Source of the DNA: Alcaligenaceae bacterium | Lineage (GTDB): Bacteria; Pseudomonadota; Gammaproteobacteria; Burkholderiales; Burkholderiaceae | DNA: 7,479 nucleotides | NCBI GenBank assembly: GCA_947445495.1 | Contig: CANFEI010000047.1 | Coordinates: 1-7,479 of the forward strand | Reading direction: 5' to 3' | Shown here: piece after piece, positions 1 through 5,784 of the stretch | Position numbering within the stretch: the stretch's first letter is position 1 | Layout of the letters: every line of letters begins with the position of its first letter | Made by a program: the position numbers and the translations under genes | Notes under the pieces: generated by a model | What the model was told of the DNA's origin: nothing | The model's input: only the letters and a program-made list of their open reading frames with translations | Databases searched by the model: none

Positions 1-467
1 ATCGTATACATATCAAGCAGACCTTGAGTCGGATGCGCATGACGCCCGTCGCCTGCATTGATCACATGCACATGGGGCGCCACGTGTTGCGCGATCAAAT
101 ATGGCGCTCCGCTTGCTTGGTGGCGCACCACAAACAAATCGGCCTGCATGGCCGACAAGTTTGCAATCGTATCTAGAAGAGTTTCACCCTTCGCCGCAGA
201 GGAAACGTTGATATTTAAATTAAACACATCCGCCGACAGTCTTTTTGCCGCGATCTCAAACGTAGTCCGCGTACGCGTTGAGTTTTCAAAAAAAAGATTG
301 AATACACTCTTGCCACGTAGCAGCGGTATTTTTTTAACATCACGATCCGCAAGCGGCACAAAGGTCTGCGCGGTATCCAGGATATGTGTCAGGATGTCGC
401 GAGACAAACCTTCGGTCGTTATGAGATGCGTCAGCTCACCATGTCGATTGAGTTGAGGATTGCGCAT
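1..467 (-). CDS. pyrB: Aspartate carbamoyltransferase catalytic chain PyrB, 3' part cut off by the window edge
   Basis: PyrB condenses carbamoyl phosphate with aspartate to N-carbamoylaspartate, the committed step of de novo pyrimidine synthesis in the cytoplasm. The first 155 residues are visible; the family is usually about 310-330 aa, so roughly half is missing to the left. Seen directly: the carbamoyl-phosphate loop [13 protein letters not shown] at residues 59-71, [12 protein letters not shown] at 89-100 with the catalytic-type lysine K93, VVRH at 113-116, and [11 protein letters not shown] at 145-155. The ATG at 467-465 overlaps the pyrR stop by one base (TGATG) and has an AAGGAG ribosome-binding site (complement of 473-478) five bases upstream, so the start is secure. 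In pseudomonads and many betaproteobacteria a pyrC-like gene follows pyrB; here that would lie outside the window. All visible active-site residues are intact, so the enzyme is expected to be active. Confidence 0.97.
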   Translation of the reverse strand, partial: MRNPQLNRHGELTHLITTEGLSRDILTHILDTAQTFVPLADRDVKKIPLLRGKSVFNLFFENSTRTRTTFEIAAKRLSADVFNLNINVSSAAKGETLLDTIANLSAMQADLFVVRHQASGAPYLIAQHVAPHVHVINAGDGRHAHPTQGLLDMYT

Positions 468-1009
468 CAATGCTCCTTGGATTCAATATTGAGAACAAAC
501 GCACCCGCCTGCGTTTGTGACAGCACAAAACTGGCCGTAGGCGCCGGGTCTATCAATCCACCGATCGCAACCGCCGCAATCGGCAATTCGCGTCCACCTC
601 GGTCGATCAGCACGGCTAAGCGTATCGAGGCCGGTCGGCCGTAATCAAACAGCTCGTTCATGGCGGCTCGAATCGTCCTACCTGTGTAGAGCACGTCATC
701 GATAAGAACCAAATGCTTACCTGCAACAGAAAAAGATATCTCTGAAGGCATCACCTGCGAATGTAGGCCGATCTTTTCGAAATCGTCCCGATAAAAACTG
801 ATATCCAACGTCCCCATCGGCTGAGCAAGCCCGAGATCTTTGTGAAGGCGTTGCGCAAGCCATGCACCACCGGAATGAATACCAACCAAGTGCACGAGCT
901 CAGGAGGTAGATGTTCGATTGCATGACGCACGGCAACCAAGAGATTGCCGTAGAGTGTTTCAGCATCGGGCAAGGTGGCAGAGGTGTATGCGGGTGTTTT
1001 AGTGGCCAT
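467..1009 (-). CDS. pyrR: PyrR, pyrimidine regulatory protein / uracil phosphoribosyltransferase family
   Basis: This 180-residue protein has a type I phosphoribosyltransferase fold. The PRPP loop is plain: [15 protein letters not shown] at residues 101-115. Other family blocks are [13 protein letters not shown] (43-55), [10 protein letters not shown] (68-77), [14 protein letters not shown] (121-134) and DRGGRELPI (136-144). The GIHSGG and SFYRDDF wording resembles the Pseudomonas/betaproteobacterial branch rather than Bacillus. In Bacillus PyrR binds pyr mRNA to control attenuation and also has UPRTase activity; either role here is inference. A GAGG ribosome-binding site (complement of 1018-1021) sits eight bases before the ATG and overlaps the ruvX stop. 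The gene lies 10 nt after ruvX and overlaps pyrB by 1 nt. Past residue 145 the sequence ([15 protein letters not shown]) lacks the Tyr/Lys-rich character I recall for Bacillus PyrR, so RNA binding is less certain than nucleotide binding. Confidence 0.95.
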   Translation of the reverse strand: MATKTPAYTSATLPDAETLYGNLLVAVRHAIEHLPPELVHLVGIHSGGAWLAQRLHKDLGLAQPMGTLDISFYRDDFEKIGLHSQVMPSEISFSVAGKHLVLIDDVLYTGRTIRAAMNELFDYGRPASIRLAVLIDRGGRELPIAAVAIGGLIDPAPTASFVLSQTQAGAFVLNIESKEH

Positions 1010-1019
1010 TGGTCGAGCC

Positions 1020-1412
1020 TCAAGTCAGCGCATCAAAGTAGCGTTGGAGAATAATAGCCGCTGCGACGGCGTCATCAGGGGCATTGCCGGTAATTTTCTG
1101 CGCTTCCATACTCGAGCCTCGCTCATCGACGAGCGCAACCGGTAGCTTGAAACGGCCCTCTAACTGGTGCGCAAAGCGTCTGCAGCGTGCGGTCGCCTCT
1201 TGGTCAGAACCATCGGTATTCAGTGCGAGCCCGACCACCAGGCGTTCTGGCTGCCAAAGCTTTAGCAAGGCCTCGATCCGAGCAAAGCGCGCATCACGCG
1301 TATCGGCCTCAATGATTTCGAGTGGCCTGGCCTGTCTGAGCAAAGAATTTCCGAGAGCAACGCCTAATTTCTTGACGCCATAATCAAAGGCGAGAAGCGT
1401 TTCCTCAGGCAT
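1020..1412 (-). CDS. ruvX: RuvX/YqgF, RNase-H-fold putative Holliday junction resolvase / 16S rRNA 5'-end maturation factor
   Basis: The protein has 130 residues, close to the E. coli YqgF length of about 138. It carries the RNase H-like acidic pattern: LLAFDYGVKKLGVALG at 6-21 (D10), LVVGLALNTDGSDQEAT at 58-74, VDERGSSMEA at 95-104 (E97) and DDAVAAAIILQRYF at 113-126 (D114). The family is essential in many bacteria and linked to pre-16S rRNA 5' processing; the resolvase role is mainly structural prediction. I chose the ATG at 1412 because homology starts immediately (MPEETLLAFDYG). The in-frame upstream ATG at 1496 would add 28 unrelated residues that lie inside yqgE. The start overlaps the yqgE stop by 8 nt (1405-1412), so translation is probably coupled; no strong ribosome-binding site is visible. 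In the canonical GLPLN block proline is alanine here, a mild change. Confidence 0.95.
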   Translation of the reverse strand: MPEETLLAFDYGVKKLGVALGNSLLRQARPLEIIEADTRDARFARIEALLKLWQPERLVVGLALNTDGSDQEATARCRRFAHQLEGRFKLPVALVDERGSSMEAQKITGNAPDDAVAAAIILQRYFDALT

Positions 1413-1986
1413 GCCCCGCCACACCAGACAACATGACAGGATCAATGCCAAGAAGTTTAAGTGCGGCCGCGTAGCGGTCCTCAGGAGGGGTCGCAAAAAT
1501 GACCTCCGCGCTTGCCGGAACCGTCAGCCAGGCGTTTTGCGCGATTTCGCTTTCAAGCTGCCCTGCGCCCCAGCCCGAATATCCCAGCGTGACAAGCAAT
1601 TTTTCGGGCCCATTACCCTGCGCAACGGCCTGAAGCACGTCGCGAGAAGTCGTTAAGGCGAGCTGGCCGAGTTGAATACTCGAACTAAAACTACCCGCTG
1701 GGGAGTGCAACACAAAGCCTCGATCCGTATGTACCGGACCACCAAAATACACTGCTGCATTCTGGGGTAGCGCGATTTCAAGTTTTAGATCGATTTTTTC
1801 AAGCAGGCCGGCAACACTTAGCTCAGTGGGACGGTTAATCACTAAACCGAGGGCACCTTTTGGACTGTGCTCGCAAAGATAAATCACCGTACCAGCAAAC
1901 TCGCCGTCAACCATGCCTGGCATGGCCATCAGAAACTGATTGGACAGATCGATTGGCTCTGCGGCCGGCGTAGGGTGTTGCGTCAT
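1405..1986 (-). CDS. yqgE: YqgE/AlgH family protein (UPF0301)
   Basis: This 193-residue cytoplasmic protein belongs to the UPF0301/AlgH family; the usual length is about 185-190 aa. Diagnostic stretches are NQFLMAMPGM (16-25), TVIYLCEHSPKGALGLVINRP (33-53, given here as the family core), VYFGGPVHTDRGFVLHS (79-95), LALTTSRDVL (109-118) and TLGYSGWGAGQLE (133-145). No catalytic site is known for the family. AlgH was linked to alginate regulation in Pseudomonas, but the biochemical role is unresolved. The yqgE-ruvX pairing is conserved across many proteobacteria and fits a shared transcript. The ATG at 1986-1984 lies 9 nt after the rubredoxin stop. The only nearby purine-rich element is a short AGG close to the start, so initiation may depend on ribosomes finishing the rubredoxin gene. 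Confidence 0.96.
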   Translation of the reverse strand: MTQHPTPAAEPIDLSNQFLMAMPGMVDGEFAGTVIYLCEHSPKGALGLVINRPTELSVAGLLEKIDLKLEIALPQNAAVYFGGPVHTDRGFVLHSPAGSFSSSIQLGQLALTTSRDVLQAVAQGNGPEKLLVTLGYSGWGAGQLESEIAQNAWLTVPASAEVIFATPPEDRYAAALKLLGIDPVMLSGVAGHA

Positions 1987-1995
1987 AGGCCTGGC

Positions 1996-2160
1996 TTAGA
2001 TCTCCATGAGTTCAAAGTCTTCTTTACGTGCACCGCATTCTGGACATACCCAGTTTGGTGGCACGTCTTCCCAGCGGGTGCCCGGGGCAATTCCCTCCTC
2101 GGGGACGCCGGCCTCTTCATCGTAAATCCAACCACAAATCAAACACATCCAAGTACGCAT
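1996..2160 (-). CDS. rubA: Rubredoxin (54 aa)
   Basis: A small electron-transfer protein that binds one iron through four cysteines. Reading the minus strand from the ATG at 2160-2158 to the TAA at 1998-1996 gives 54 residues. The first knuckle is CLICGWIYD (C6, C9) and the second is VCPECGARKEDF (C39, C42). The intervening GTRWEDVPPNW (27-37) is the standard rubredoxin core. Length and spacing match the canonical single-domain type; nothing is missing. A purine-rich GAAGAGAG element lies just upstream of the start. It is the first gene of the minus-strand block and 9 nt ahead of yqgE. Its partner is unknown: no rubredoxin reductase, alkane hydroxylase or flavodiiron protein gene is in the window, so a general redox role is the most that can be said. 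The gene is shorter than common ORF cut-offs and easy to miss. Confidence 0.96.
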   Translation of the reverse strand: MRTWMCLICGWIYDEEAGVPEEGIAPGTRWEDVPPNWVCPECGARKEDFELMEI

Positions 2161-2292
2161 TTTTCTCTCTTCAACTGAGGATTAACCGCTCCGCGAGGGA
2201 TTTTAGGCGGATAAAACGGCTCATCTCTTACAATGGGGTCAATCTTACAGAAACCAACAGCGCTTTGCCTGCCGATCGCTTGTCTTTTTGAC
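2161..2292. promoter_or_regulatory. Divergent intergenic region between rubredoxin and the thiD-like gene
   Basis: These 132 bp must hold the promoters of both outward-facing transcripts. For the minus strand, TAAAAT (complement of 2200-2205) is a good -10 match, about 40 nt before the rubredoxin ATG, but no -35 match lies at proper spacing. A TTGACC (complement of 2237-2242) stands about 20 nt from a poorer TTTTAT. For the plus strand, TACAAT at 2229-2234 resembles a -10 but has no convincing -35. I looked for the TPP-riboswitch signature (CTGAGA and the paired THI elements) upstream of the thiD-like gene and did not see it; the space is also short for one. No clear operator palindrome is visible. 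Confidence 0.4.
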
Positions 2293-3114
2293 ATGAATTT
2301 ATCTATTTCAACCCCAATTACGCTCATTTTTGGCCCGTTTGATCCTACTGGCTCAGACGGTTTGCCGGCCGACGCTGTGACGTGCGCTGCGCTGGGCGGG
2401 CATGCTCTCTCGACACTGACCGCCATCACTATTCAAGATACGGCGGAAAGCGAGTCGGTTTTCCCCTGTCCGGCCGAACAAATTGACGATCAGGCCCGTT
2501 GTCTGCTCGAAGATATTTCCGTCGGGGCAATCAAAGTGGGGGCGTTGAACTCAGCCGAGGCGGTCAGCGCAGTGGCACAAATCGCCGCTGATTACAGCGA
2601 AGTCCCGTTAGTGCTTCACCTGGGGGCGCCAGAGATCACCACCGAACAACTCGAAGAGGAAGAAGAGGAGGAGGTCGAAGATCTTGTCGGATCGGTGCTC
2701 GAGCTACTCGTGCCGCAAGCACATGTGGTGGTGATTGAAGCGCGCCGACTGACCCAATGGATCACGGACGACGTTTTAGAAGCTTCGGGGCTGACAGCGG
2801 GCCCACAAGCGCTACAGGCCATTGGTGCTGACTGGGTCTTGGTAACGGGTAGCCCACAGCGCCCCGGCCACCTCGTAAACATATTGCTTGGTCCTGACAA
2901 TGAAACGCTCACCTGGCCATGGGTTGCACCTCCAGAGCGGCTACGTGACTCTGGCGGCCTGGTCGCAGCTGCGCTTGCAGCCCTGTTGGCTCAAGGCCTC
3001 GATGTTGCCGAGGCAGCAAAGCAGGCCTGTGCGCACGCGGAGCAAGCACTCAGCCAATCTTTTCAACCAGGCATGGGCCGACGCATTGCGCGACGTCACC
3101 CTCGCGCCATCTGA
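2293..3114 (+). CDS. thiD: Divergent ThiD-like protein (hydroxymethylpyrimidine/phosphomethylpyrimidine kinase family) with altered catalytic motifs
   Basis: This 273-residue, ribokinase-fold protein lies directly before thiE. ThiD normally phosphorylates HMP and then HMP-P for thiamin synthesis. Family traces: GPFDPTGSDGLPADA (14-28) for the usual G-x-DP-(S/T)-GGAG-x-x-AD block; TAITIQDT (43-50); GAIKVGALNS (78-87); WVLVTG (181-186); DSGGLVAAALAALLAQG (219-235); FQPGMGRRI (257-265). What is lost: GGAG is GSDG; the DPV motif is replaced around HLGA (109-112); TPN is replaced around VVIEARRL (146-153); and the anion-hole G(T/S)GCT becomes DSGGL, so the catalytic-type cysteine is glycine. A run of seven glutamates is at 121-127. 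The frame is fully open. I chose the ATG at 2293 because family homology begins a few residues later; an in-frame ATG at 2233 would add 20 residues. Neither has a good ribosome-binding site. It could be a pseudokinase, a changed-specificity kinase or a decaying gene. Confidence 0.82.
   Translation: MNLSISTPITLIFGPFDPTGSDGLPADAVTCAALGGHALSTLTAITIQDTAESESVFPCPAEQIDDQARCLLEDISVGAIKVGALNSAEAVSAVAQIAADYSEVPLVLHLGAPEITTEQLEEEEEEEVEDLVGSVLELLVPQAHVVVIEARRLTQWITDDVLEASGLTAGPQALQAIGADWVLVTGSPQRPGHLVNILLGPDNETLTWPWVAPPERLRDSGGLVAAALAALLAQGLDVAEAAKQACAHAEQALSQSFQPGMGRRIARRHPRAI
2653..2674 (+). repeat. GAR trinucleotide run encoding seven glutamates
   Basis: A purine-only stretch of 22 bases in the thiD-like frame, made of GAA and GAG codons (GAA GAG GAA GAA GAG GAG GAG). 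It encodes residues 121-127 in the loop/helix after the position of the lost DPV motif. Mixed codons make it an imperfect repeat. It also contains AGGAGG-like Shine-Dalgarno matches, but no start codon follows at a useful distance. Confidence 0.85.
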
Positions 3115-3776
3115 TGAACGACCTCAGGTTTCCGCGTGGCCTCTACGGCATAACCCCGGAATGGGACGATACAGACAGACTCGACCACGCTGTGCGCGCA
3201 GCCGCTCGCGGCGGCATGACCGCCTTACAATTACGCATCAAGACCGCAACACCGGCTCAGCGTAAAGCACTCGCCCTCCAGTTAAGAGACACTTGCCACG
3301 AGGTCGGTGTCGTGTTCATGATCAACGATGACTGGCGCCTTGCACTAGAAATCGGAGCCGATGGCGTGCATGTCGGACGTGAAGACGACGCCCCTGAGCT
3401 CGTTCGGCGGGCAATCGGACCCGATCTATTGCTCGGCGTGTCTTGTTACGCTGACCCTGCTCTGGCCACCAAACATTTAGCCCATCACATTGACTATATC
3501 GCCTTCGGCGCTATGTTCGCATCACAAACCAAACCACTTGCGCCACCCGCTCCCCTGTCTGTGCTGGAAACCGGTCGCACACTCTGTCAATCGATGGGCA
3601 CGCCACGACCGGCTGTCGTCGCCATTGGCGGTATTCGCATCGCCCAAGCAGCATCGGTTATCCAGGCAGGCGCAGACTCTCTCGCAGTCGTTGGTGGGCT
3701 CTTTGCGACACCAGACATTGAAGAAACTGCTCGCGCATTTAGCGCGAAGTTTCCTAACGCTCAAACAAAAACCTGA
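3114..3776 (+). CDS. thiE: Thiamine-phosphate synthase ThiE
   Basis: ThiE joins HMP-PP and thiazole phosphate to make thiamin phosphate in a TIM-barrel fold. The 220 residues match the usual 210-220. Motifs in order: GLYGITPEW (9-17), ALQLRIKT (37-44), MINDDWRLAL (69-78), GADGVHVGREDD (81-92), LGVSCY (107-112), DYIAFGAMFASQTKP (127-141), VVAIGGI (168-174) and GADSLAVVGGLF (186-197). The diphosphate-binding N71/D72, D91/D92, S110, T139/K140 and the AIGGI glycines are present. The T-x-T-K block reads S-x-T-K, which I take as a tolerated variant. The start ATG overlaps the stop of the thiD-like gene (TGATG at 3112-3116) with no ribosome-binding site of its own, implying coupled translation. Unlike its upstream neighbour it looks fully functional, so HMP-PP must come from somewhere. 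Confidence 0.96.
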   Translation: MNDLRFPRGLYGITPEWDDTDRLDHAVRAAARGGMTALQLRIKTATPAQRKALALQLRDTCHEVGVVFMINDDWRLALEIGADGVHVGREDDAPELVRRAIGPDLLLGVSCYADPALATKHLAHHIDYIAFGAMFASQTKPLAPPAPLSVLETGRTLCQSMGTPRPAVVAIGGIRIAQAASVIQAGADSLAVVGGLFATPDIEETARAFSAKFPNAQTKT

Positions 3777-3807
3777 TACTTTCTCCTGATCAACCGGAGC
3801 ATTTCCT

Positions 3808-5091
3808 ATGCCAACTAACGCTGAACTCTTTGCGCGCGCCAGTCGCAGTATCCCTGGTGGTGTCAACTCCCCTGTCCGAGCTTTTCGCTCGGTAGGTGGC
3901 ACACCGCGCTTTATCACCCGCGCCGAAGGACCTTATTTTTGGGATGCAGAAGACAAACGCTACATCGACTACATCGGCTCGTGGGGTCCAGCTATTTTGG
4001 GGCATGCACATCCGGAAGTCGTACGCGCGGTGCAAGAGGCCGCGGTCCATGGTCTGTCTTACGGCGCCCCAACCGAGGCAGAAATTGAAATCGCCGAAAT
4101 ACTCATTGCGCGTATGCCGTCTATCGAGCAAGTGCGCTTGGTCAGCTCAGGCACAGAGGCTACCATGACAGCTATACGCTTGGCTCGTGGCGCAACGGGT
4201 CGCAACAAGATCATTAAATTCGAGGGCTGTTATCACGGCCACGCCGACAGCTTGCTGGTCAAAGCAGGCTCGGGCCTGCTTACCTTTGGCAACCCAACTT
4301 CAGCGGGGGTACCGCCAGAGTTCGTTGCATACACGATTGTCTTGGACTACAACGATATCGCTGGGGTCAAAGCAGCTTTCGCACAACATGGCAAAGACAT
4401 CGCTTGCATCATCGTTGAACCCATCGTCGGCAACATGAATCTGATCAAGCCCATCGCTGGCTTCCTTGAAACGCTGCGCAGCGAATGTACGGCGCACGGC
4501 GCGCTGTTGATATTCGACGAAGTCATGACGGGCTTTCGTGTCGGACCTCAAGGCGTACAAGGACTCACAGGAATCAAACCAGACATCACAACCCTAGCAA
4601 AAGTCATTGGTGGCGGCATGCCCATCGGCGCGTTCGGTGCAAGCGCCAAAATCATGAGTAACATCGCCCCTCTGGGCGGCGTCTATCAAGCAGGCACGCT
4701 CTCAGGCAATCCGGTTGCAGTGGCTGCCGGCATCACCACACTCAAGCTCTTGGCCAAGCCAGACTTTTATGAAGACCTCGGCAAGCGCACCCGTGCGCTG
4801 TGCGACGGACTTGTAGAACGCGCCCGCGCGCACAAGATTGCCTTTAGTGCAGACTGTGTCGGCGGTATGTTTGGCGTGTACTTCTCAGACAAGATTCCGA
4901 CCAGCCTCGCCGAGGTATCCGCGAGCAACATCGAGATGTTCAAAGGTTTTTTTCATGCGATGCTCGATGAGGGGGTGTACTTCGCCCCATCGGCCTACGA
5001 GGCAGGTTTTGTCTCAAGCACACATGACGACAGCGTGATCGCGGCCACCATTGCCGCAGCTGATAAAGTGTTTGCGAAGTTAAACGCCTAG
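3808..5091 (+). CDS. hemL: Glutamate-1-semialdehyde 2,1-aminomutase HemL
   Basis: HemL is a PLP enzyme that converts glutamate-1-semialdehyde to 5-aminolevulinate, the C5 route to haem. Length is 427 aa against 426 in E. coli. Landmarks: [13 protein letters not shown] (14-26), VSSGTEATM (112-120, PLP phosphate side), GCYHGHAD (140-147), [10 protein letters not shown] (236-245, with D237 facing the pyridine nitrogen) and [16 protein letters not shown] around K265, the Schiff-base lysine at the same number as in E. coli. The C-terminal block [17 protein letters not shown] is intact. A GGAG ribosome-binding site at 3796-3799 lies eight bases before the ATG. The gene follows thiE by 31 nt without a visible terminator, so co-transcription with thiDE is likely. 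Its last four codons (5080-5091) overlap the end of livF on the other strand. Confidence 0.98.
   Translation: MPTNAELFARASRSIPGGVNSPVRAFRSVGGTPRFITRAEGPYFWDAEDKRYIDYIGSWGPAILGHAHPEVVRAVQEAAVHGLSYGAPTEAEIEIAEILIARMPSIEQVRLVSSGTEATMTAIRLARGATGRNKIIKFEGCYHGHADSLLVKAGSGLLTFGNPTSAGVPPEFVAYTIVLDYNDIAGVKAAFAQHGKDIACIIVEPIVGNMNLIKPIAGFLETLRSECTAHGALLIFDEVMTGFRVGPQGVQGLTGIKPDITTLAKVIGGGMPIGAFGASAKIMSNIAPLGGVYQAGTLSGNPVAVAAGITTLKLLAKPDFYEDLGKRTRALCDGLVERARAHKIAFSADCVGGMFGVYFSDKIPTSLAEVSASNIEMFKGFFHAMLDEGVYFAPSAYEAGFVSSTHDDSVIAATIAAADKVFAKLNA
4262..4281. repeat. Perfect 8-bp inverted repeat inside hemL
   Basis: Arms AAGCAGGC (4262-4269) and GCCTGCTT (4274-4281) are exact reverse complements around a TCGG tetraloop. 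It encodes part of the KAGSGLLT stretch of HemL. No T-run follows, so it is not a standard terminator; it may be a chance effect of codon choice. Confidence 0.6.
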
Positions 5092-5784
5092 ATAGCGCGT
5101 CCAAAGAGAACGATCAGCGTCCAGGGCAGCCGAGCTGCCCTGCCAAACGATGCGTCCACGCTCAAGAATGATGTGGCGGTCGGCAAGCTTAATCAGGCGC
5201 TCGACATATTTATCAATGACTAAAATCGTTTGGCCCGCCTCACGTAAGCGCGCCAGACATTGCCATATTTCTTCGCGGACTAAAGGTGCTAACCCTTCGG
5301 TGGCCTCGTCTAAAATTAACAACCGCGGATTGGTGACCAAGGCACGCCCTATTGCCAACATTTGTTGCTCGCCGCCCGACAATTGATTCCCCATGTTGCT
5401 CTGCCGCTCGCGCAAACGTGGAAACATTTCAAAGACGCGCTCAAGATCCCAGTGTTGATTGGTAAACGCATTGCGCTGCGCGGCGAATGCAGTGAGATGT
5501 TCTCGCACTGATAGGTTGGGAAAGCACTGTCGCCCCTCGGGCACGATCGCCAAACCAAGTCGTGCAATACGATCTGGTGTCCATCCCGAAATATCCTCTC
5601 CTCCAAAACTCAAGTGACCTACTTTCAGGGGTAGTTGACCAAAAATTGTTCGCACGAGCGTGGACTTACCCATGCCGTTACGCCCCAATAAGGCCACTAC
5701 CTCACCCGCACCGATCTCAAGCGACACATCGAACAGCACCTGACTCAGGCCGTACCCACTTTGAATATTCTGCACACGCAACAT
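5080..5784 (-). CDS. livF: LivF-type ABC transporter ATPase (branched-chain amino acid/HAAT family)
   Basis: One of two cytoplasmic ATPases of a LivFGHM-type importer; 234 residues, the normal LivF size. Walker [10 protein letters not shown] is at 34-42, the Q-loop region is followed by the LivF-typical [12 protein letters not shown] (82-93), the signature LSGGEQQ is at 135-141 and Walker [14 protein letters not shown] at 155-167. The switch position reads [11 protein letters not shown] where many ABC proteins have histidine; LivF proteins often lack it (E. coli has VEQN). Start choice: GTG (5787) and ATG (5784) are adjacent in frame; GGAGG is seven bases before the ATG but only four before the GTG, so I take the ATG, which overlaps the livG stop as TGATG. 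The substrate cannot be read from the ATPase. The 3' end overlaps hemL by 12 nt. Confidence 0.95.
   Translation of the reverse strand: MLRVQNIQSGYGLSQVLFDVSLEIGAGEVVALLGRNGMGKSTLVRTIFGQLPLKVGHLSFGGEDISGWTPDRIARLGLAIVPEGRQCFPNLSVREHLTAFAAQRNAFTNQHWDLERVFEMFPRLRERQSNMGNQLSGGEQQMLAIGRALVTNPRLLILDEATEGLAPLVREEIWQCLARLREAGQTILVIDKYVERLIKLADRHIILERGRIVWQGSSAALDADRSLWTRYLGV
5122..5142. other. Perfect 9-bp stem-loop near the hemL/livF convergent end
   Basis: Arms CAGGGCAGC (5122-5130) and GCTGCCCTG (5134-5142) are exact reverse complements with a CGA triloop. It starts 30 nt past the hemL stop, inside the 3' part of livF (Q-G-S-S-A-A-L codons). Neither strand has a T-run after it, so it is not a textbook intrinsic terminator. 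It could act as a pause or mRNA-end-protecting structure for hemL, or in the livF message. Confidence 0.6.

Noticed and set aside
58..456. 132-codon plus-strand open frame
   Set aside because: It is antisense to pyrB, whose translation shows clear catalytic motifs; the plus-strand product has no recognisable family.
1911..1925. 15-bp near-palindrome with arms CCATGCC and GGCATGG
   Set aside because: It falls on the conserved A-M-P-G-M codons of yqgE and is explained by protein sequence; no reason to call it an operator.
2350..2361. GCTCAGACGG, similar to part of a Neisseria DNA uptake sequence
   Set aside because: Inexact and single; no other copies in the window.
2666..2674. AGGAGG-type Shine-Dalgarno matches inside the thiD-like gene
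   Set aside because: They arise from the glutamate codon run and no suitable start codon follows within the usual spacing.
3783..3799. CTCC...GGAG pairing that could hide the hemL ribosome-binding site
   Set aside because: Only 4 bp with a 9-nt loop; too weak to claim regulation.
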